Source: an uncultured Dokdonia sp. (GTDB lineage: Bacteria; Bacteroidota; Bacteroidia; Flavobacteriales; Flavobacteriaceae). Taken from it: DNA of 64,000 nt. The stretch covers positions 1 through 64,000 of the forward strand of contig NZ_CANLOB010000013.1 of the NCBI RefSeq assembly GCF_947492815.1, in the 5' to 3' direction. The translations under genes were made by a program, and so were the position numbers. Positions 7,550-16,548 of this stretch are shown in pieces (position 1 is the stretch's first letter; each line of letters begins with the position of its first letter). The notes below the pieces were generated by a model. The model was given only the letters and a program-made list of their open reading frames with translations, had not been told where the DNA came from and searched no databases.

Positions 7550-9445
7550 TTAAGAACCTTTTAACCAACTTTTACGGAGTCTTAATTCTGGCCCTTCTAC
7601 AAAATATTGTAATTCCGTAATAGTTGCTTTACTAATTTCTGCTTTAGTTATCGTTCCTTCTAAAGTTATTTCCTCTCCATCTCTTTCTACTATAAAAGAA
7701 ATAGCTTCTCCTTCCTTCCAAGAATTAGATTGAGACATCAATGCGTATATATTTGAAAGATCATAGGCAGTTCCATTAATTTTCTTCAGAATATCGCCTC
7801 CTTGTATACCTATTTCTTTAAAAAATGAATGAAGCTGAATTCCTTTTCTTATGAAAACAGTATTGTCTACTTGCGATGCATCTATATATGGAGTGCTTGT
7901 AGCCATATCAATTAAATATCCAGTAGGAGCAAGTGTTGTATTATATTCTAATCCAACTTTATCAAAGAAAGCACTATAGTTAATAGGAATAGTTCCTATA
8001 ACATGTTTTTCAAAAAAATCTCCAATGGCTGGATACGTCATTTCTGTTATTTGAGGAATGATTGCAGCATCTTCAAATGGACGATTTGGTCCATAACGTT
8101 CTGTAAGTTCTTTCATTAAGCTTAATAAACCTCTTTTACCATTACTATTCTCACGCATTAAGATATCTAAACACATGCCGATCAGTGCTCCTTTTTCATA
8201 AACATTTCCGTAATCTGATGCATAAGGCTCTTCTAAAATATTTTGGCTCATTTTAGTAAACGATAAAGAGTCATTATAACTTTTTGAATTAGTAATTTTA
8301 GAAACAATCGTATTGTAAAACTCAGCATTATTTACTAAACCTTCGTGTACCTGAAAGTGCTGTGCAAAGTATTCGGTAATACCTTCATACATCCATAAAT
8401 GCTGACTCATTTCTGGGTCATTGTATTTAAACTTATGAATTTCTGTAGAGTGTAGGTTTAATGGAGTTACAATATGAAAAAACTCATGAGCGACTACATC
8501 TATAATAGCAGCATCCATAGCATCTTGAGGTAACATTTCTGGTAAAACAACCACCGTTGATTTATGGTGTTCTAAGGCCCCAAAACCTTGTGCATCTTCT
8601 GGTCCAACAGTACTTAGGTATAATAATATGCTATAACGATCTGTTGTATTCATAGCTCCTAAGTATGTTTTTTGTGCCTTCATCATTTTCTCAATATTTG
8701 GTTTGAGATTGGATGCTTTTACAACATTATTAGGACTGTATACACTTACTTCTATGGTGATACCTTCTATGTCAAAAACTTCTTTGTTAGGAGCATTGTA
8801 CATAATAGGATTATCTATAACTTCAAAGTAACGTTTTGCTAGATAACTATCTATCTGTTGTGTGTTTTCAAAAGTTGCTTTAGTATATTCTGTATTACTT
8901 TGTGTCGCTAATGATGTTGTTGGCTCTAAAGTTGTCGGTCTATTAATATCTATATAATAAGTATACTCTTCTTGATTTTTAATATAGCCTACTATTCCAT
9001 GAAGATTAAGCATAAACTGCTCATCTTTTTTAAAATTGGTTCCGGAAGGAGAGAATATATCATGTTCTGATTCTATATCGTAAGTGTCGTTTACTTGATA
9101 TTGAATGTATCCTAGTTTTAAAGCTCCTTGAATTCCCCATGTGTTTGGAGAGGTTCTCTCTACATTAAGTTTAGCACCTGTCTTAGAATATACTTCTAAG
9201 TTGTCTATATAGGTTCCATAATCATCATCAGCGTATGTTCCTGGGACTGTTTCAGGAATATAAAATGTAATGTTGTCAGTAGTTATTGTGCCTGGTTGAA
9301 TACGTACCGTTACTTTATCGTCTATAACATTTACTAAATCTATAGCGACTTGTACTGTTGTATTTTTTGAAATATTTAGGTTTTGTGTTGAACCACAGGA
9401 AAATAAGAACGCCCCGAAGAAGGCGTAAAAAAATATCTTTTTCAT
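7550..9445 (-). CDS. M61 family glycyl aminopeptidase-like metallopeptidase, lipoprotein
   Basis: A 631-residue protein with an SPII signal (FLFSC, Cys 17). The zinc motif HEFFH is at 320-324, and the glutamate-containing EGITEYF follows about 30 residues later (from 354), as in M61 peptidases. An N-terminal beta domain precedes the catalytic domain, and a PDZ-like domain (about 520-610, with GIQGGDILKKINGT) follows it, which is the usual M61 order. It is probably anchored facing the periplasm and degrades or trims peptides. It shares strand and small gaps with its neighbours but has no obvious operon partner. Confidence 0.85.
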   Translation of the reverse strand: MKKIFFYAFFGAFLFSCGSTQNLNISKNTTVQVAIDLVNVIDDKVTVRIQPGTITTDNITFYIPETVPGTYADDDYGTYIDNLEVYSKTGAKLNVERTSPNTWGIQGALKLGYIQYQVNDTYDIESEHDIFSPSGTNFKKDEQFMLNLHGIVGYIKNQEEYTYYIDINRPTTLEPTTSLATQSNTEYTKATFENTQQIDSYLAKRYFEVIDNPIMYNAPNKEVFDIEGITIEVSVYSPNNVVKASNLKPNIEKMMKAQKTYLGAMNTTDRYSILLYLSTVGPEDAQGFGALEHHKSTVVVLPEMLPQDAMDAAIIDVVAHEFFHIVTPLNLHSTEIHKFKYNDPEMSQHLWMYEGITEYFAQHFQVHEGLVNNAEFYNTIVSKITNSKSYNDSLSFTKMSQNILEEPYASDYGNVYEKGALIGMCLDILMRENSNGKRGLLSLMKELTERYGPNRPFEDAAIIPQITEMTYPAIGDFFEKHVIGTIPINYSAFFDKVGLEYNTTLAPTGYLIDMATSTPYIDASQVDNTVFIRKGIQLHSFFKEIGIQGGDILKKINGTAYDLSNIYALMSQSNSWKEGEAISFIVERDGEEITLEGTITKAEISKATITELQYFVEGPELRLRKSWLKGS

Positions 9446-9517
9446 ATAGGAATTTTCTAAAGATGTAAAAGTAAGAAAACAGATACTTATTTTTCTATAT
9501 TATAACAAAGTGTTAAG

Positions 9518-10450
9518 TTACTTTGTTACAAAATCTGTAATCACACGTATAAGTTCTTCTGAAATAGGACGCTTAGGTTCGTTATATGATTTTGTGTTTT
9601 CTAAGCTGTCAGTACCTTCTATAATGCGTAGTACATGATTCATGTTTTTTATCAAAATAAGGGAAGCATCTGGTTTAGCTTCCTTTAATGTTTTAGCTTC
9701 TTTTGTATCGACTTGAATATCATTAGTTCCTCCTATAACTAAAACAGGAATTTCTAACTTTTTAAGCTCTGCTTTCGGATCATATTGCATCCAACTAGCC
9801 ATAAATGGTTGTGTTTCTGGTCTAAAGATAGAAGACAATGCAGGGCTGTATTTTTTTACTTTACCGTTTTCTTTTAATTGCATAAAAGCTTCTTTAGCCT
9901 TGTCTTTAAGGTCTGGCATTTGTAATGCTATTTGACTTAAAATAGTCTGATCTATGGCTTGTCCAGGACCAGCAAGCGAAATAAAACCAGTAATATTTAA
10001 TTTTTGAGCAGCAATCATTCCTACTAATGAACCTTGGCTATGACCTATAATATATATGTTTTTATACTTATTTCTACTAGAAAAATAGGTGACTGTAGCT
10101 GTAGCGTCATCAACAAAATCATCAAAGCGTAATTTCTCTTCTTGTAACGCTCCTTTCTTTAATAATGTAAGTACACGTTTATCATATCTAAAGGTAGCTA
10201 TTCCAGCTGCTGTTAACTTTTCTGCAAGAATACGTAACGAATTATTACGTGTTAATTGTTGATTTCCATTTCTATCTGTAGGTCCAGATCCAGGAATGAT
10301 AATAATTAAATTTTCAGCCCCTTCTTTAGGCTGTAGTAAAGTACCATATACATATGGATTTACTTTTACATCTTTTTCTATAGAAGCATTTTGACTATAT
10401 ATAGCGTTTGAGGTTAAAAAGGCTAGTATAAATAAATGTACGTATTTCAT
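9518..10450 (-). CDS. Secreted alpha/beta hydrolase
   Basis: A 310-residue protein with a signal peptide (about 1-19). The oxyanion loop region IIPGSGPTDRNG precedes the nucleophile elbow GHSQG (about residue 137). The late elements PVLVIGGTNDIQV (acid) and NHVLR (His) complete a serine hydrolase triad. The family is usually annotated as alpha/beta fold hydrolase or acyl esterase, and the substrate cannot be deduced. Export to the periplasm is inferred. Confidence 0.85.
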   Translation of the reverse strand: MKYVHLFILAFLTSNAIYSQNASIEKDVKVNPYVYGTLLQPKEGAENLIIIIPGSGPTDRNGNQQLTRNNSLRILAEKLTAAGIATFRYDKRVLTLLKKGALQEEKLRFDDFVDDATATVTYFSSRNKYKNIYIIGHSQGSLVGMIAAQKLNITGFISLAGPGQAIDQTILSQIALQMPDLKDKAKEAFMQLKENGKVKKYSPALSSIFRPETQPFMASWMQYDPKAELKKLEIPVLVIGGTNDIQVDTKEAKTLKEAKPDASLILIKNMNHVLRIIEGTDSLENTKSYNEPKRPISEELIRVITDFVTK

Positions 10451-10556
10451 ATAACAAATGTTGAGACCTAATTTGTAGGTAAAGGTAATGATTATGTGTG
10501 GTTACTAATGAAACGATTCTTACTACTATTATAACAGTATGTCTTCAATTTCATTG

Positions 10557-10564
10557 TATTTTTG
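10557..10564 (+). promoter_or_regulatory. Possible -7 element of the S1/P1 nuclease gene
   Basis: TATTTTTG matches the Bacteroidota TAnnTTTG consensus and lies 14 nt before the ATG at 10579. I do not see a clear TTTG -33 element at the usual distance, so this is tentative. Confidence 0.4.
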
Positions 10565-10578
10565 AAAAAAAATAAATA

Positions 10579-11352
10579 ATGAAATATATTTTCATCATAC
10601 TATTTTTCTCAAGTACTACGATACAAGCGATAGGTTTTGAATGGGGAAAAACGGGACATCGTACTACAGGTGCTATCGCAGAACAATACCTTTCACGAAA
10701 AGCAAAAAGAGAAATAGATAAACTATTAGATGGGCAATCTTTAGCATTGGTTTCTACGTTTGCAGATGAGATTAAAAGTGATCAAAAGTATAGATCATTT
10801 GGATCTTGGCACTATGTAAATATTCCTTTTGATAAAACATACGATACACATGCCAAAAGTGATAGAGGTGATGTGATACAAGGGGTGACAAAATGTGTCG
10901 AAATTATTAAAAATGAAAATAGCACAAAAGAAGAGAAAGCTTTCTATCTTAAAATGTTAGTGCATTTTATAGGAGATTTACACCAACCTTTACATACAGG
11001 AATTGGGGAAGATAAAGGAGGAAATGATTTTCAGGTACAGTGGTTTAGAGATGGTACTAACTTACACAGAGTCTGGGATACACAAATGATAGAACATTAT
11101 AATATGTCGTATTCTGAACTAGCGACTACTATGCCACGTTTATCAAAAAAACAAGTATCGCTTTTGCAAGAAGGCACCGTACTAGATTGGGTAGAAGATA
11201 GCAGAATGCTTGTTAAAGATATATATAAGAATACTAAAGTAGGAGAGAAGTTAGGATATAAATATATGTATCAATACTTTGACCCTTTACGATCTCAACT
11301 ACAAAAAGGCGGGATACGTCTTGCGGGCTTACTAAATGAATTGTTTGGCTAG
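10579..11352 (+). CDS. S1/P1 family zinc-dependent nuclease
   Basis: A 257-residue exported protein with a signal peptide of about 17-21 residues. The mature start contains W22GKTGH, the Trp/His pair that binds the trinuclear zinc cluster in this family. Further ligands are visible in HYVNIPFD, HFIGDLHQPLHTG and NLHRVWD. Members cleave single-stranded DNA/RNA and remove 3'-phosphates. In a marine heterotroph a role in periplasmic phosphate or nucleotide scavenging is plausible. It ends 3 bp before the convergent AraC gene. Confidence 0.9.
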   Translation: MKYIFIILFFSSTTIQAIGFEWGKTGHRTTGAIAEQYLSRKAKREIDKLLDGQSLALVSTFADEIKSDQKYRSFGSWHYVNIPFDKTYDTHAKSDRGDVIQGVTKCVEIIKNENSTKEEKAFYLKMLVHFIGDLHQPLHTGIGEDKGGNDFQVQWFRDGTNLHRVWDTQMIEHYNMSYSELATTMPRLSKKQVSLLQEGTVLDWVEDSRMLVKDIYKNTKVGEKLGYKYMYQYFDPLRSQLQKGGIRLAGLLNELFG

Positions 11353-11355
11353 TCG

Positions 11356-12237
11356 TTAATCGTTGAGTAGGTTATTACTTTCCTGCAGTACCTTATTTTT
11401 ATATTGCTTAGGAGTCATATCATTATATTTTTTAAAAATGCGAGTAAGGTGGCTTTCATCAGTAAAACCTAGTTGATATGCAATTTCAGAAACTGTAAAA
11501 TCAGTGTTTTTTAACCGATACTTTATAAGGTGTAGTTTATACATTAATATATAATGATGAATAGATTCTCCTGTTTTCTTTTTAAAATATAAACTTATAG
11601 CGCTATTTGTCATATTAAAATGAGAAGCAAGCGAACTTACCTTCATAAGATCTGTTTCATATACATGCTGTCTTATATAGGATAGTATTTGATCTATAGT
11701 AGTAGGTACATCTTTATTCGGAATTTCTTTGACAGGCTGGAAATCTCTTGTAATATTTCTGGCGATTACACTTAAAGTAGTACTGACCATATTAGAAATA
11801 TTATGTTTATAAAATTCTTTTTCACCTATATACTCTTGATTGATAACATCATGAATATGCCATATAAGCTTTCGATCATATTTTTCTTTTATAATATCTC
11901 CAGGTAAAAGGTTCGGGTGATGTATGATTCTTTCTATACGATGTAACCAATAGGATCTATCTGGTAAATTCATTTTACTAGAGAAAAGTAATTCTGTAAA
12001 CTGAAAGTAACAAAAAGTAGTTTCTTCTTCTATTTCAAAATGATGTTTGTCTTCTGGGGCAACTAAAAATATGTCGCCCTTCTCATATGTCACTATGAAT
12101 TCATTTATAAAGTGTCTCCCTTTACCTTCTTCTATAAAAATAATTTCAAAATAATTTCTAGGCCCAGGATCTTTGTGAAGTCCAGTTTGTGTAAACTGCT
12201 TTATCAGAAATGTGTCATGTAAGCTGAAACTCTTCAC
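11356..12237 (-). CDS. AraC family transcriptional regulator
   Basis: A 293-residue protein. The N-terminal half is a cupin-like sensor (FEIIFIEEGKGRHFINE..., about 25-110). The C-terminal ~100 residues hold two helix-turn-helix motifs ending in the AraC signature VSEIAYQLGFTDESHLTRIFKKYNDMTPKQYK. The inducer is unknown. It diverges from the small membrane-protein gene at 12342, which is a candidate target across the 104-bp gap. Confidence 0.9.
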   Translation of the reverse strand: MKSFSLHDTFLIKQFTQTGLHKDPGPRNYFEIIFIEEGKGRHFINEFIVTYEKGDIFLVAPEDKHHFEIEEETTFCYFQFTELLFSSKMNLPDRSYWLHRIERIIHHPNLLPGDIIKEKYDRKLIWHIHDVINQEYIGEKEFYKHNISNMVSTTLSVIARNITRDFQPVKEIPNKDVPTTIDQILSYIRQHVYETDLMKVSSLASHFNMTNSAISLYFKKKTGESIHHYILMYKLHLIKYRLKNTDFTVSEIAYQLGFTDESHLTRIFKKYNDMTPKQYKNKVLQESNNLLND

Positions 12238-12341
12238 AATGATATTTTAATTTTTTACAACTAATTAGAATCTTTTAATACTCACGAAAACGTTATAGTT
12301 CTCTTAATAATCAGTAAGTTACGAATTTTGTACAATTTTTA

Positions 12342-12812
12342 GTGAAAAAAATACAAGAATTACTATGCATGCTTAGTATAATTTTGTCCTCGGTTAATAA
12401 AGTGATTTTCATGAGATTAGAGGTGCTGTCACATATTGTTATAAAATTCTTAATAGGATTATTTATGTTAGCGCAATCATTATATCACATTGTAATATAT
12501 GGTATGTACGTTTCAAATTTAGGAATGTATTTAAGAAGTACTAAGATATTAAACAATGAACTTTTCCAACTGATAGCACCTCTTTTTCCTTTTATAGAAT
12601 TTGCTTTAGGACTAATGCTTATACTGGAAGTTTATTATAAAGAAACAATGATGATTACTACAATTATATTTTGTAGCGTAACAATTACATACTTCTTTAC
12701 AGACTATCAAATAAGTAATTCATTATTAATGCTATTAGTTTCGCTACTTTCTATATGGCTTTTTGTAAATAGATCGTATGTGTATAAACATAAGAAATTG
12801 AGCTACTTGTAA
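12342..12812 (+). CDS. Small polytopic membrane protein (DoxX/MauE-like layout)
   Basis: Up to 156 residues with about four hydrophobic helices. The topology and the segment KFLIGLFMLAQSLYHI suggest a DoxX/MauE-type membrane protein, with weak support. The longest frame uses GTG at 12342. In-frame ATGs at 12369 and 12411 are alternatives, and the last (MRLEVLSHIV) gives the tidiest N-terminus. It is divergently placed relative to the AraC regulator. Confidence 0.55.
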   Translation: MKKIQELLCMLSIILSSVNKVIFMRLEVLSHIVIKFLIGLFMLAQSLYHIVIYGMYVSNLGMYLRSTKILNNELFQLIAPLFPFIEFALGLMLILEVYYKETMMITTIIFCSVTITYFFTDYQISNSLLMLLVSLLSIWLFVNRSYVYKHKKLSYL

Positions 12813-12879
12813 CAACCCCCCAACGTATATGTTTTGATTAGAATATATACACAACGATCTGGGACGAATGTTGACTTTT

Positions 12880-12911
12880 TTAAATAGAATGCCCCCTAAT
12901 GTTCTATTTAA
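12880..12911. terminator. 10-bp inverted repeat between convergent genes
   Basis: The arms TTAAATAGAA (12880-12889) and TTCTATTTAA (12902-12911) pair perfectly. They lie between the plus-strand stop at 12812 and the minus-strand AlkB stop at 12951, a position fitting a bidirectional terminator. No good T-run follows on either strand and the stem is AT-rich. Confidence 0.4.
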
Positions 12912-12950
12912 TAAGCTTCGTTCTAGATCTTTATATAAAACGAATGGCTT

Positions 12951-13553
12951 TCACCCCTTGATTGTTCGGAACGTAAGATTTATTCTTGGTTCTACAAATT
13001 TTGAAGTCTTTGGAATTTGATGTTGCCAGTTATGCTGTGTCTCATCTTTCATAAGTAATAGACTTCCATGTTCTAAAGACATGGAATGTACAGAAGACTT
13101 AGCCTTTTTATCCCTTAATTTAAATACTCTACTAGCGCCCAAACTTACCGAGGCGATAGTAGGGTTTTTACCTAGCTCTTTTTCATCATCAGCATGCCAA
13201 CCATTACTATCTTTGCCGTCTCTATAGAGATTTAATAAGCAGGTTGTAAACGTTGTGTTTGTAATAATTTCTACCTTTTTTTTTATTTCGCTTAAAGCGA
13301 AAGTAAACGAATGAGGATGCATTGTTATATTAGAGTAGGAGTAAGGGATGTTATTCGTTGCATATAAAGCTGTAAGACGTGGTTGTGGGTGTACTTTCCC
13401 AAATACCTTTATATCATCTTGTTGCCAAGGTGTTTCCTTATATAATGTTGTAAAGTAAAGAGTCGCTTCTTCTGAAGTCAGGAAATCTGGATAATACATC
13501 ACGTTTGCCCCAGATAATTTTAATTGATACGGTTCTGATGGAAATAACGACAT
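12951..13553 (-). CDS. AlkB-like 2-oxoglutarate-dependent DNA repair dioxygenase
   Basis: A 200-residue cytoplasmic protein. The iron-binding HxD is visible in NGWHADDE, and the distal His (HNWQHQI) and the arginine-containing RINLTFR near the C-terminus complete the AlkB/2OG-Fe(II) oxygenase motif. It repairs alkylated bases by oxidative demethylation. The gene follows a DoxX-like gene at 9-bp spacing, so the two are probably cotranscribed. A palindrome variant (13286-13302) lies inside the coding region. Confidence 0.88.
   Translation of the reverse strand: MSLFPSEPYQLKLSGANVMYYPDFLTSEEATLYFTTLYKETPWQQDDIKVFGKVHPQPRLTALYATNNIPYSYSNITMHPHSFTFALSEIKKKVEIITNTTFTTCLLNLYRDGKDSNGWHADDEKELGKNPTIASVSLGASRVFKLRDKKAKSSVHSMSLEHGSLLLMKDETQHNWQHQIPKTSKFVEPRINLTFRTIKG
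13286..13302. repeat. Variant palindrome TTTCGCTTAAAGCGAAA inside alkB-like gene
   Basis: Shares the TTTCGC/GCGAAA arms of the common palindrome but has a TTAAA centre. The same 20 bp (13283-13302) recurs at 42806-42825. Confidence 0.7.
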
Positions 13554-13562
13554 TGTAAAATA

Positions 13563-13913
13563 TTAAAGATAAAAATAAGCCCAATACATCAATCCAAATT
13601 GTAGAAAAAATCGAAACCATAATACAGGTTTAGGAAACTTTTTATGAAATTTCTCATCTACAATCATATACCAATGTACTATTAAGAATACAATAAGCAT
13701 TACTATAATTCCCCAAATTGCATAGGTTCTGGTTGCTTCAAAACATAGGGCAACACCAAGTCCAATTTCTACAAGACCACTTAGATACACCATGGTTAGT
13801 CCTGCTGGAATGTATCGAGGCATCACACTTAAAAATGCTTTAGGTTTTATAAAATGCATACATCCTATTAAGATGTACATACCAGCCATTACATATAGAT
13901 GCCAAGGGGTCAT
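13563..13913 (-). CDS. DoxX-like integral membrane protein
   Basis: 116 residues with four predicted helices and the start GMYILIGCMHFIKPKAFLSVMP, typical of DoxX-family proteins in Bacteroidota (helix, GxxHF, KP). DoxX proteins have been linked to redox homeostasis in other bacteria; no direct function is visible here. It is the first gene of a probable pair with the AlkB-like gene. Confidence 0.75.
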   Translation of the reverse strand: MTPWHLYVMAGMYILIGCMHFIKPKAFLSVMPRYIPAGLTMVYLSGLVEIGLGVALCFEATRTYAIWGIIVMLIVFLIVHWYMIVDEKFHKKFPKPVLWFRFFLQFGLMYWAYFYL

Positions 13914-14002
13914 AAAAAGGAGTTTTATATTATTTTTTAAAGTTAAATCTAAATTCTTAAACGATAAAGTATATCAATGTATTTAGTTTCTTTGTTAGAG
14001 TC

Positions 14003-14033
14003 TTTGAAAATCAGAAAACAATACGTACTTTTG
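14003..14033 (+). promoter_or_regulatory. Promoter of the S1 gene (Bacteroidota type)
   Basis: TTTG at 14003-14006 and TACTTTTG at 14026-14033 match the -33/-7 consensus (TTTG ... TAnnTTTG) with a 19-nt gap. Transcription would begin near 14037-14040, leaving a leader of about 160 nt before the ATG at 14199. Confidence 0.75.
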
Positions 14034-14198
14034 CACTCCTTTTTGACAACCTTTAGAAAGCCGTCATGAAAGGAAATAACTAAAACAATAAAAACCACTT
14101 TTACGGTTTTGAGGTTGAAAGAGCTTTCGCGAAAGCGTAAAATACAAACCCCATTGGTAATAGAAGCTTATTTCTAATACTAATGTAATTTTTAGCAA
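14034..14198 (+). promoter_or_regulatory. Long 5' leader of rpsA
   Basis: About 160 nt of untranslated leader. It contains a small hairpin (AAAACC 14091-14096 with GGTTTT 14105-14110) and a full palindrome copy (14123-14136). S1 synthesis is autoregulated through its leader in other bacteria, so this leader is a candidate regulatory region. That role is inference; I cannot assign a known RNA motif. Confidence 0.5.
14123..14136. repeat. Iterated palindrome GCTTTCGCGAAAGC in the rpsA leader
   Basis: An exact copy, preceded by GA and followed by GTAAAA. If transcribed it would form a 6- to 7-bp stem in the S1 mRNA leader. Confidence 0.9.
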
Positions 14199-16028
14199 AT
14201 GGCTGAAGAAACAAAAAATCCTGAAGTTCAGGAAGAAGCTGTAACAGCAGCACCAAAAGTTGAGCTATCTCCTGCTCAAGCAAATCCAGAACAATTTCTT
14301 AAAGACTTTAACTGGGAAAAATACGAAGAAGGTATTGACGTAGTAGATGATGAGCAACTAGAAGAATTTGAAGCTTTAGTAGCAAAGAATTTTGTTGACA
14401 CTCTTAATGATGAAGTAGTAGAAGGAACTGTAATTAATATTACAGATCGTGACGCTATCATTGATATCAATGCAAAATCTGAAGGTGTAATCTCTCTTAA
14501 TGAGTTCCGTTACAATCCAGATCTTAAAGAAGGAGATAAGGTAGAAGTACTTATTGATGTACGTGAAGATGCAACAGGTCAATTAGTATTATCTCACCGT
14601 AAAGCTCGTGTAATCAAAGCATGGGATCGTGTAAATGCAGCACATGATGAAGGTACGATTGTAAACGGATTTGTAAAAGCACGTACTAAAGGAGGAATGA
14701 TCGTTGACGTTTTCGGTATCGAAGCATTCTTACCAGGATCACAAATAGACGTGAAGCCTATCCGTGATTACGATCAGTATGTAAATAAAACAATGGAATT
14801 CAAGGTTGTAAAAATCAATCACGAATTTAAAAATGTTGTTGTATCTCACAAAGCGCTTATCGAAGCAGATATCGAAGAGCAGAAAAAAGAGATCATTGGG
14901 CAGCTTGAAAAAGGTCAAGTACTTGAAGGAGTTGTTAAAAACGTTACTTCTTACGGGGTATTCGTTGATCTTGGAGGTGTTGATGGACTTATCCATATTA
15001 CAGATCTTTCTTGGTCTCGTATCAACCATCCAAATGAAATCGTTGAGCTTGATCAGAAATTAAATGTTGTAATCCTTGATTTTGATGAGGATAAAACACG
15101 TATCCAATTAGGTCTTAAGCAACTTTCTAAGCACCCATGGGATGCATTAAGTGAAACGCTTAAAATTGGAGATAAAGTAAAAGGTAAAGTTGTTGTAATC
15201 GCAGATTACGGTGCATTTATCGAAGTAGAAGAAGGAGTAGAAGGATTAATCCACGTTTCTGAAATGTCTTGGAGTACACACTTACGTAGTGCACAAGATT
15301 TTGTAAAAGTAGGTGATGAGGTAGAGGCTGTTGTTCTTACTTTAGACCGTGAAGATCGTAAGATGAGTCTTGGTATCAAGCAACTTGCTCCAGATCCATG
15401 GACAGATATTACTTCAAAATATCCAGTTGGTTCACGTCACGAAGGTGTAGTACGTAACTTCACTAACTTTGGAGTATTCTTAGAATTAGAAGAAGGTATT
15501 GATGGACTTATCTATATTTCTGATCTTTCTTGGACTAAGAAAGTAAAGCATCCATCTGAATTCTGTGCTGTAGGAGATAAACTAGAAGTAGTTGTTCTTG
15601 AGCTAGATGTAGATGGACGTAAATTAAGTCTTGGTCATAAGCAAATAGAAGAAAATCCTTGGGATAAGTATGAAGCTGACTTTGGAGTAGGTACGAAGCA
15701 TACTGCTAGTATCGCAGAGATCGTAGATAAAGGTGCAACAGTTGCTTTTAACGAAGATATTACTGCTTTTATTCCTACACGTCACTTAGAAAAAGAAGAT
15801 GGTTCTAAACTAGGTAAAGGTGAAGAAGCTCAATTCCAAGTAATAGAGTTTAATAAAGACTTTAAACGTGTTGTAGCATCTCACATGGTGATCCATAAAG
15901 AAGATGAGGCAAGAATTGTTAAGCAACAAGCTAAGAAAGCTAAAGCTCAAGCAGATGAAGCGAAACCTACTTTAGGTGATGCTAATGACGCGCTGGCAGC
16001 TCTTAAAGCAAAAATGGAAGGTAAATAA
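14199..16028 (+). CDS. rpsA: 30S ribosomal protein S1
   Basis: A 609-residue protein with repeated S1 (OB-fold) RNA-binding domains. At least five units repeat the pattern G..V.G.V......G..V.......GLIH.S..SW (for example YGVFVDLGGVDGLIHITDLSW and YGAFIEVEEGVEGLIHVSEMSW). It binds mRNA and the 30S subunit and promotes initiation, including on AT-rich leaders without a Shine-Dalgarno sequence, which is typical of Bacteroidota mRNAs. The length is normal for the phylum, including an acidic N-terminal and a basic C-terminal tail. It has its own promoter, leader and terminator, so it is monocistronic. Confidence 0.97.
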   Translation: MAEETKNPEVQEEAVTAAPKVELSPAQANPEQFLKDFNWEKYEEGIDVVDDEQLEEFEALVAKNFVDTLNDEVVEGTVINITDRDAIIDINAKSEGVISLNEFRYNPDLKEGDKVEVLIDVREDATGQLVLSHRKARVIKAWDRVNAAHDEGTIVNGFVKARTKGGMIVDVFGIEAFLPGSQIDVKPIRDYDQYVNKTMEFKVVKINHEFKNVVVSHKALIEADIEEQKKEIIGQLEKGQVLEGVVKNVTSYGVFVDLGGVDGLIHITDLSWSRINHPNEIVELDQKLNVVILDFDEDKTRIQLGLKQLSKHPWDALSETLKIGDKVKGKVVVIADYGAFIEVEEGVEGLIHVSEMSWSTHLRSAQDFVKVGDEVEAVVLTLDREDRKMSLGIKQLAPDPWTDITSKYPVGSRHEGVVRNFTNFGVFLELEEGIDGLIYISDLSWTKKVKHPSEFCAVGDKLEVVVLELDVDGRKLSLGHKQIEENPWDKYEADFGVGTKHTASIAEIVDKGATVAFNEDITAFIPTRHLEKEDGSKLGKGEEAQFQVIEFNKDFKRVVASHMVIHKEDEARIVKQQAKKAKAQADEAKPTLGDANDALAALKAKMEGK

Positions 16029-16066
16029 TCTGATTCTTTAGTAGAATACAGTTTTACTTATAATTT

Positions 16067-16102
16067 AAAACCCGTTGTACTTTTGTATAACGGGTTTTTT
16101 TA
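16067..16102 (+). terminator. Intrinsic terminator of rpsA
   Basis: The arms 16067-16080 and 16085-16098 form a 14-bp stem with one G-U pair and a TTTT loop. The 3' arm runs into a T-rich tail (16095-16101). It lies 38 bp after the stop codon. Confidence 0.92.
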
Positions 16103-16548
16103 TAGACAATGATTTTATTCGTAATCAATATTCATAATGTCTTCATATCTCATATGTGATAAAATACTTTTTGAGCATACCTGATTAAATTCAATTCCTG
16201 TTTTTTAAACTCCATTCTCATTTTTATAGATGGTAGAAAAATCTTCCTCTTTACAACGTCTATTTTTAAATATAGAAACGAAAGCATGTTTTTATGAGTA
16301 AAAGACTATTTCATAAAGTATATAAGGTGTATCTAAAATAGATAACTGAACTCATCCAGCTGGATCTTGGTTTCGTTTAAGATCCCTATTCCTTGGGTTG
16401 ATTCTTTTTATTGGGTACAGGTTTTACTTTGGGGTTTACTACCTTTTATTAATTAATTTCAGAGTGATTTAAAATTATTAATAAACTAGACTGGTGCGTT
16501 TCTTTTACAAAGAATAAGTAAGTGATAAGTTGTTTCTTAAGGGGGTGA
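16103..16548. other. Gene-free region of about 450 bp
   Basis: Between the rpsA terminator and the HhH protein gene I see only very short frames (for example 24 codons on the minus strand around 16115-16200, ending YAQKVFYHI) and no RNA gene. Those could be remnants of a lost gene, but nothing here is convincing. Confidence 0.4.

Noticed and set aside
14276..15029. Long minus-strand frames across rpsA
   Set aside because: These are shadows of the highly expressed S1 gene, with low-complexity translation and no own context.
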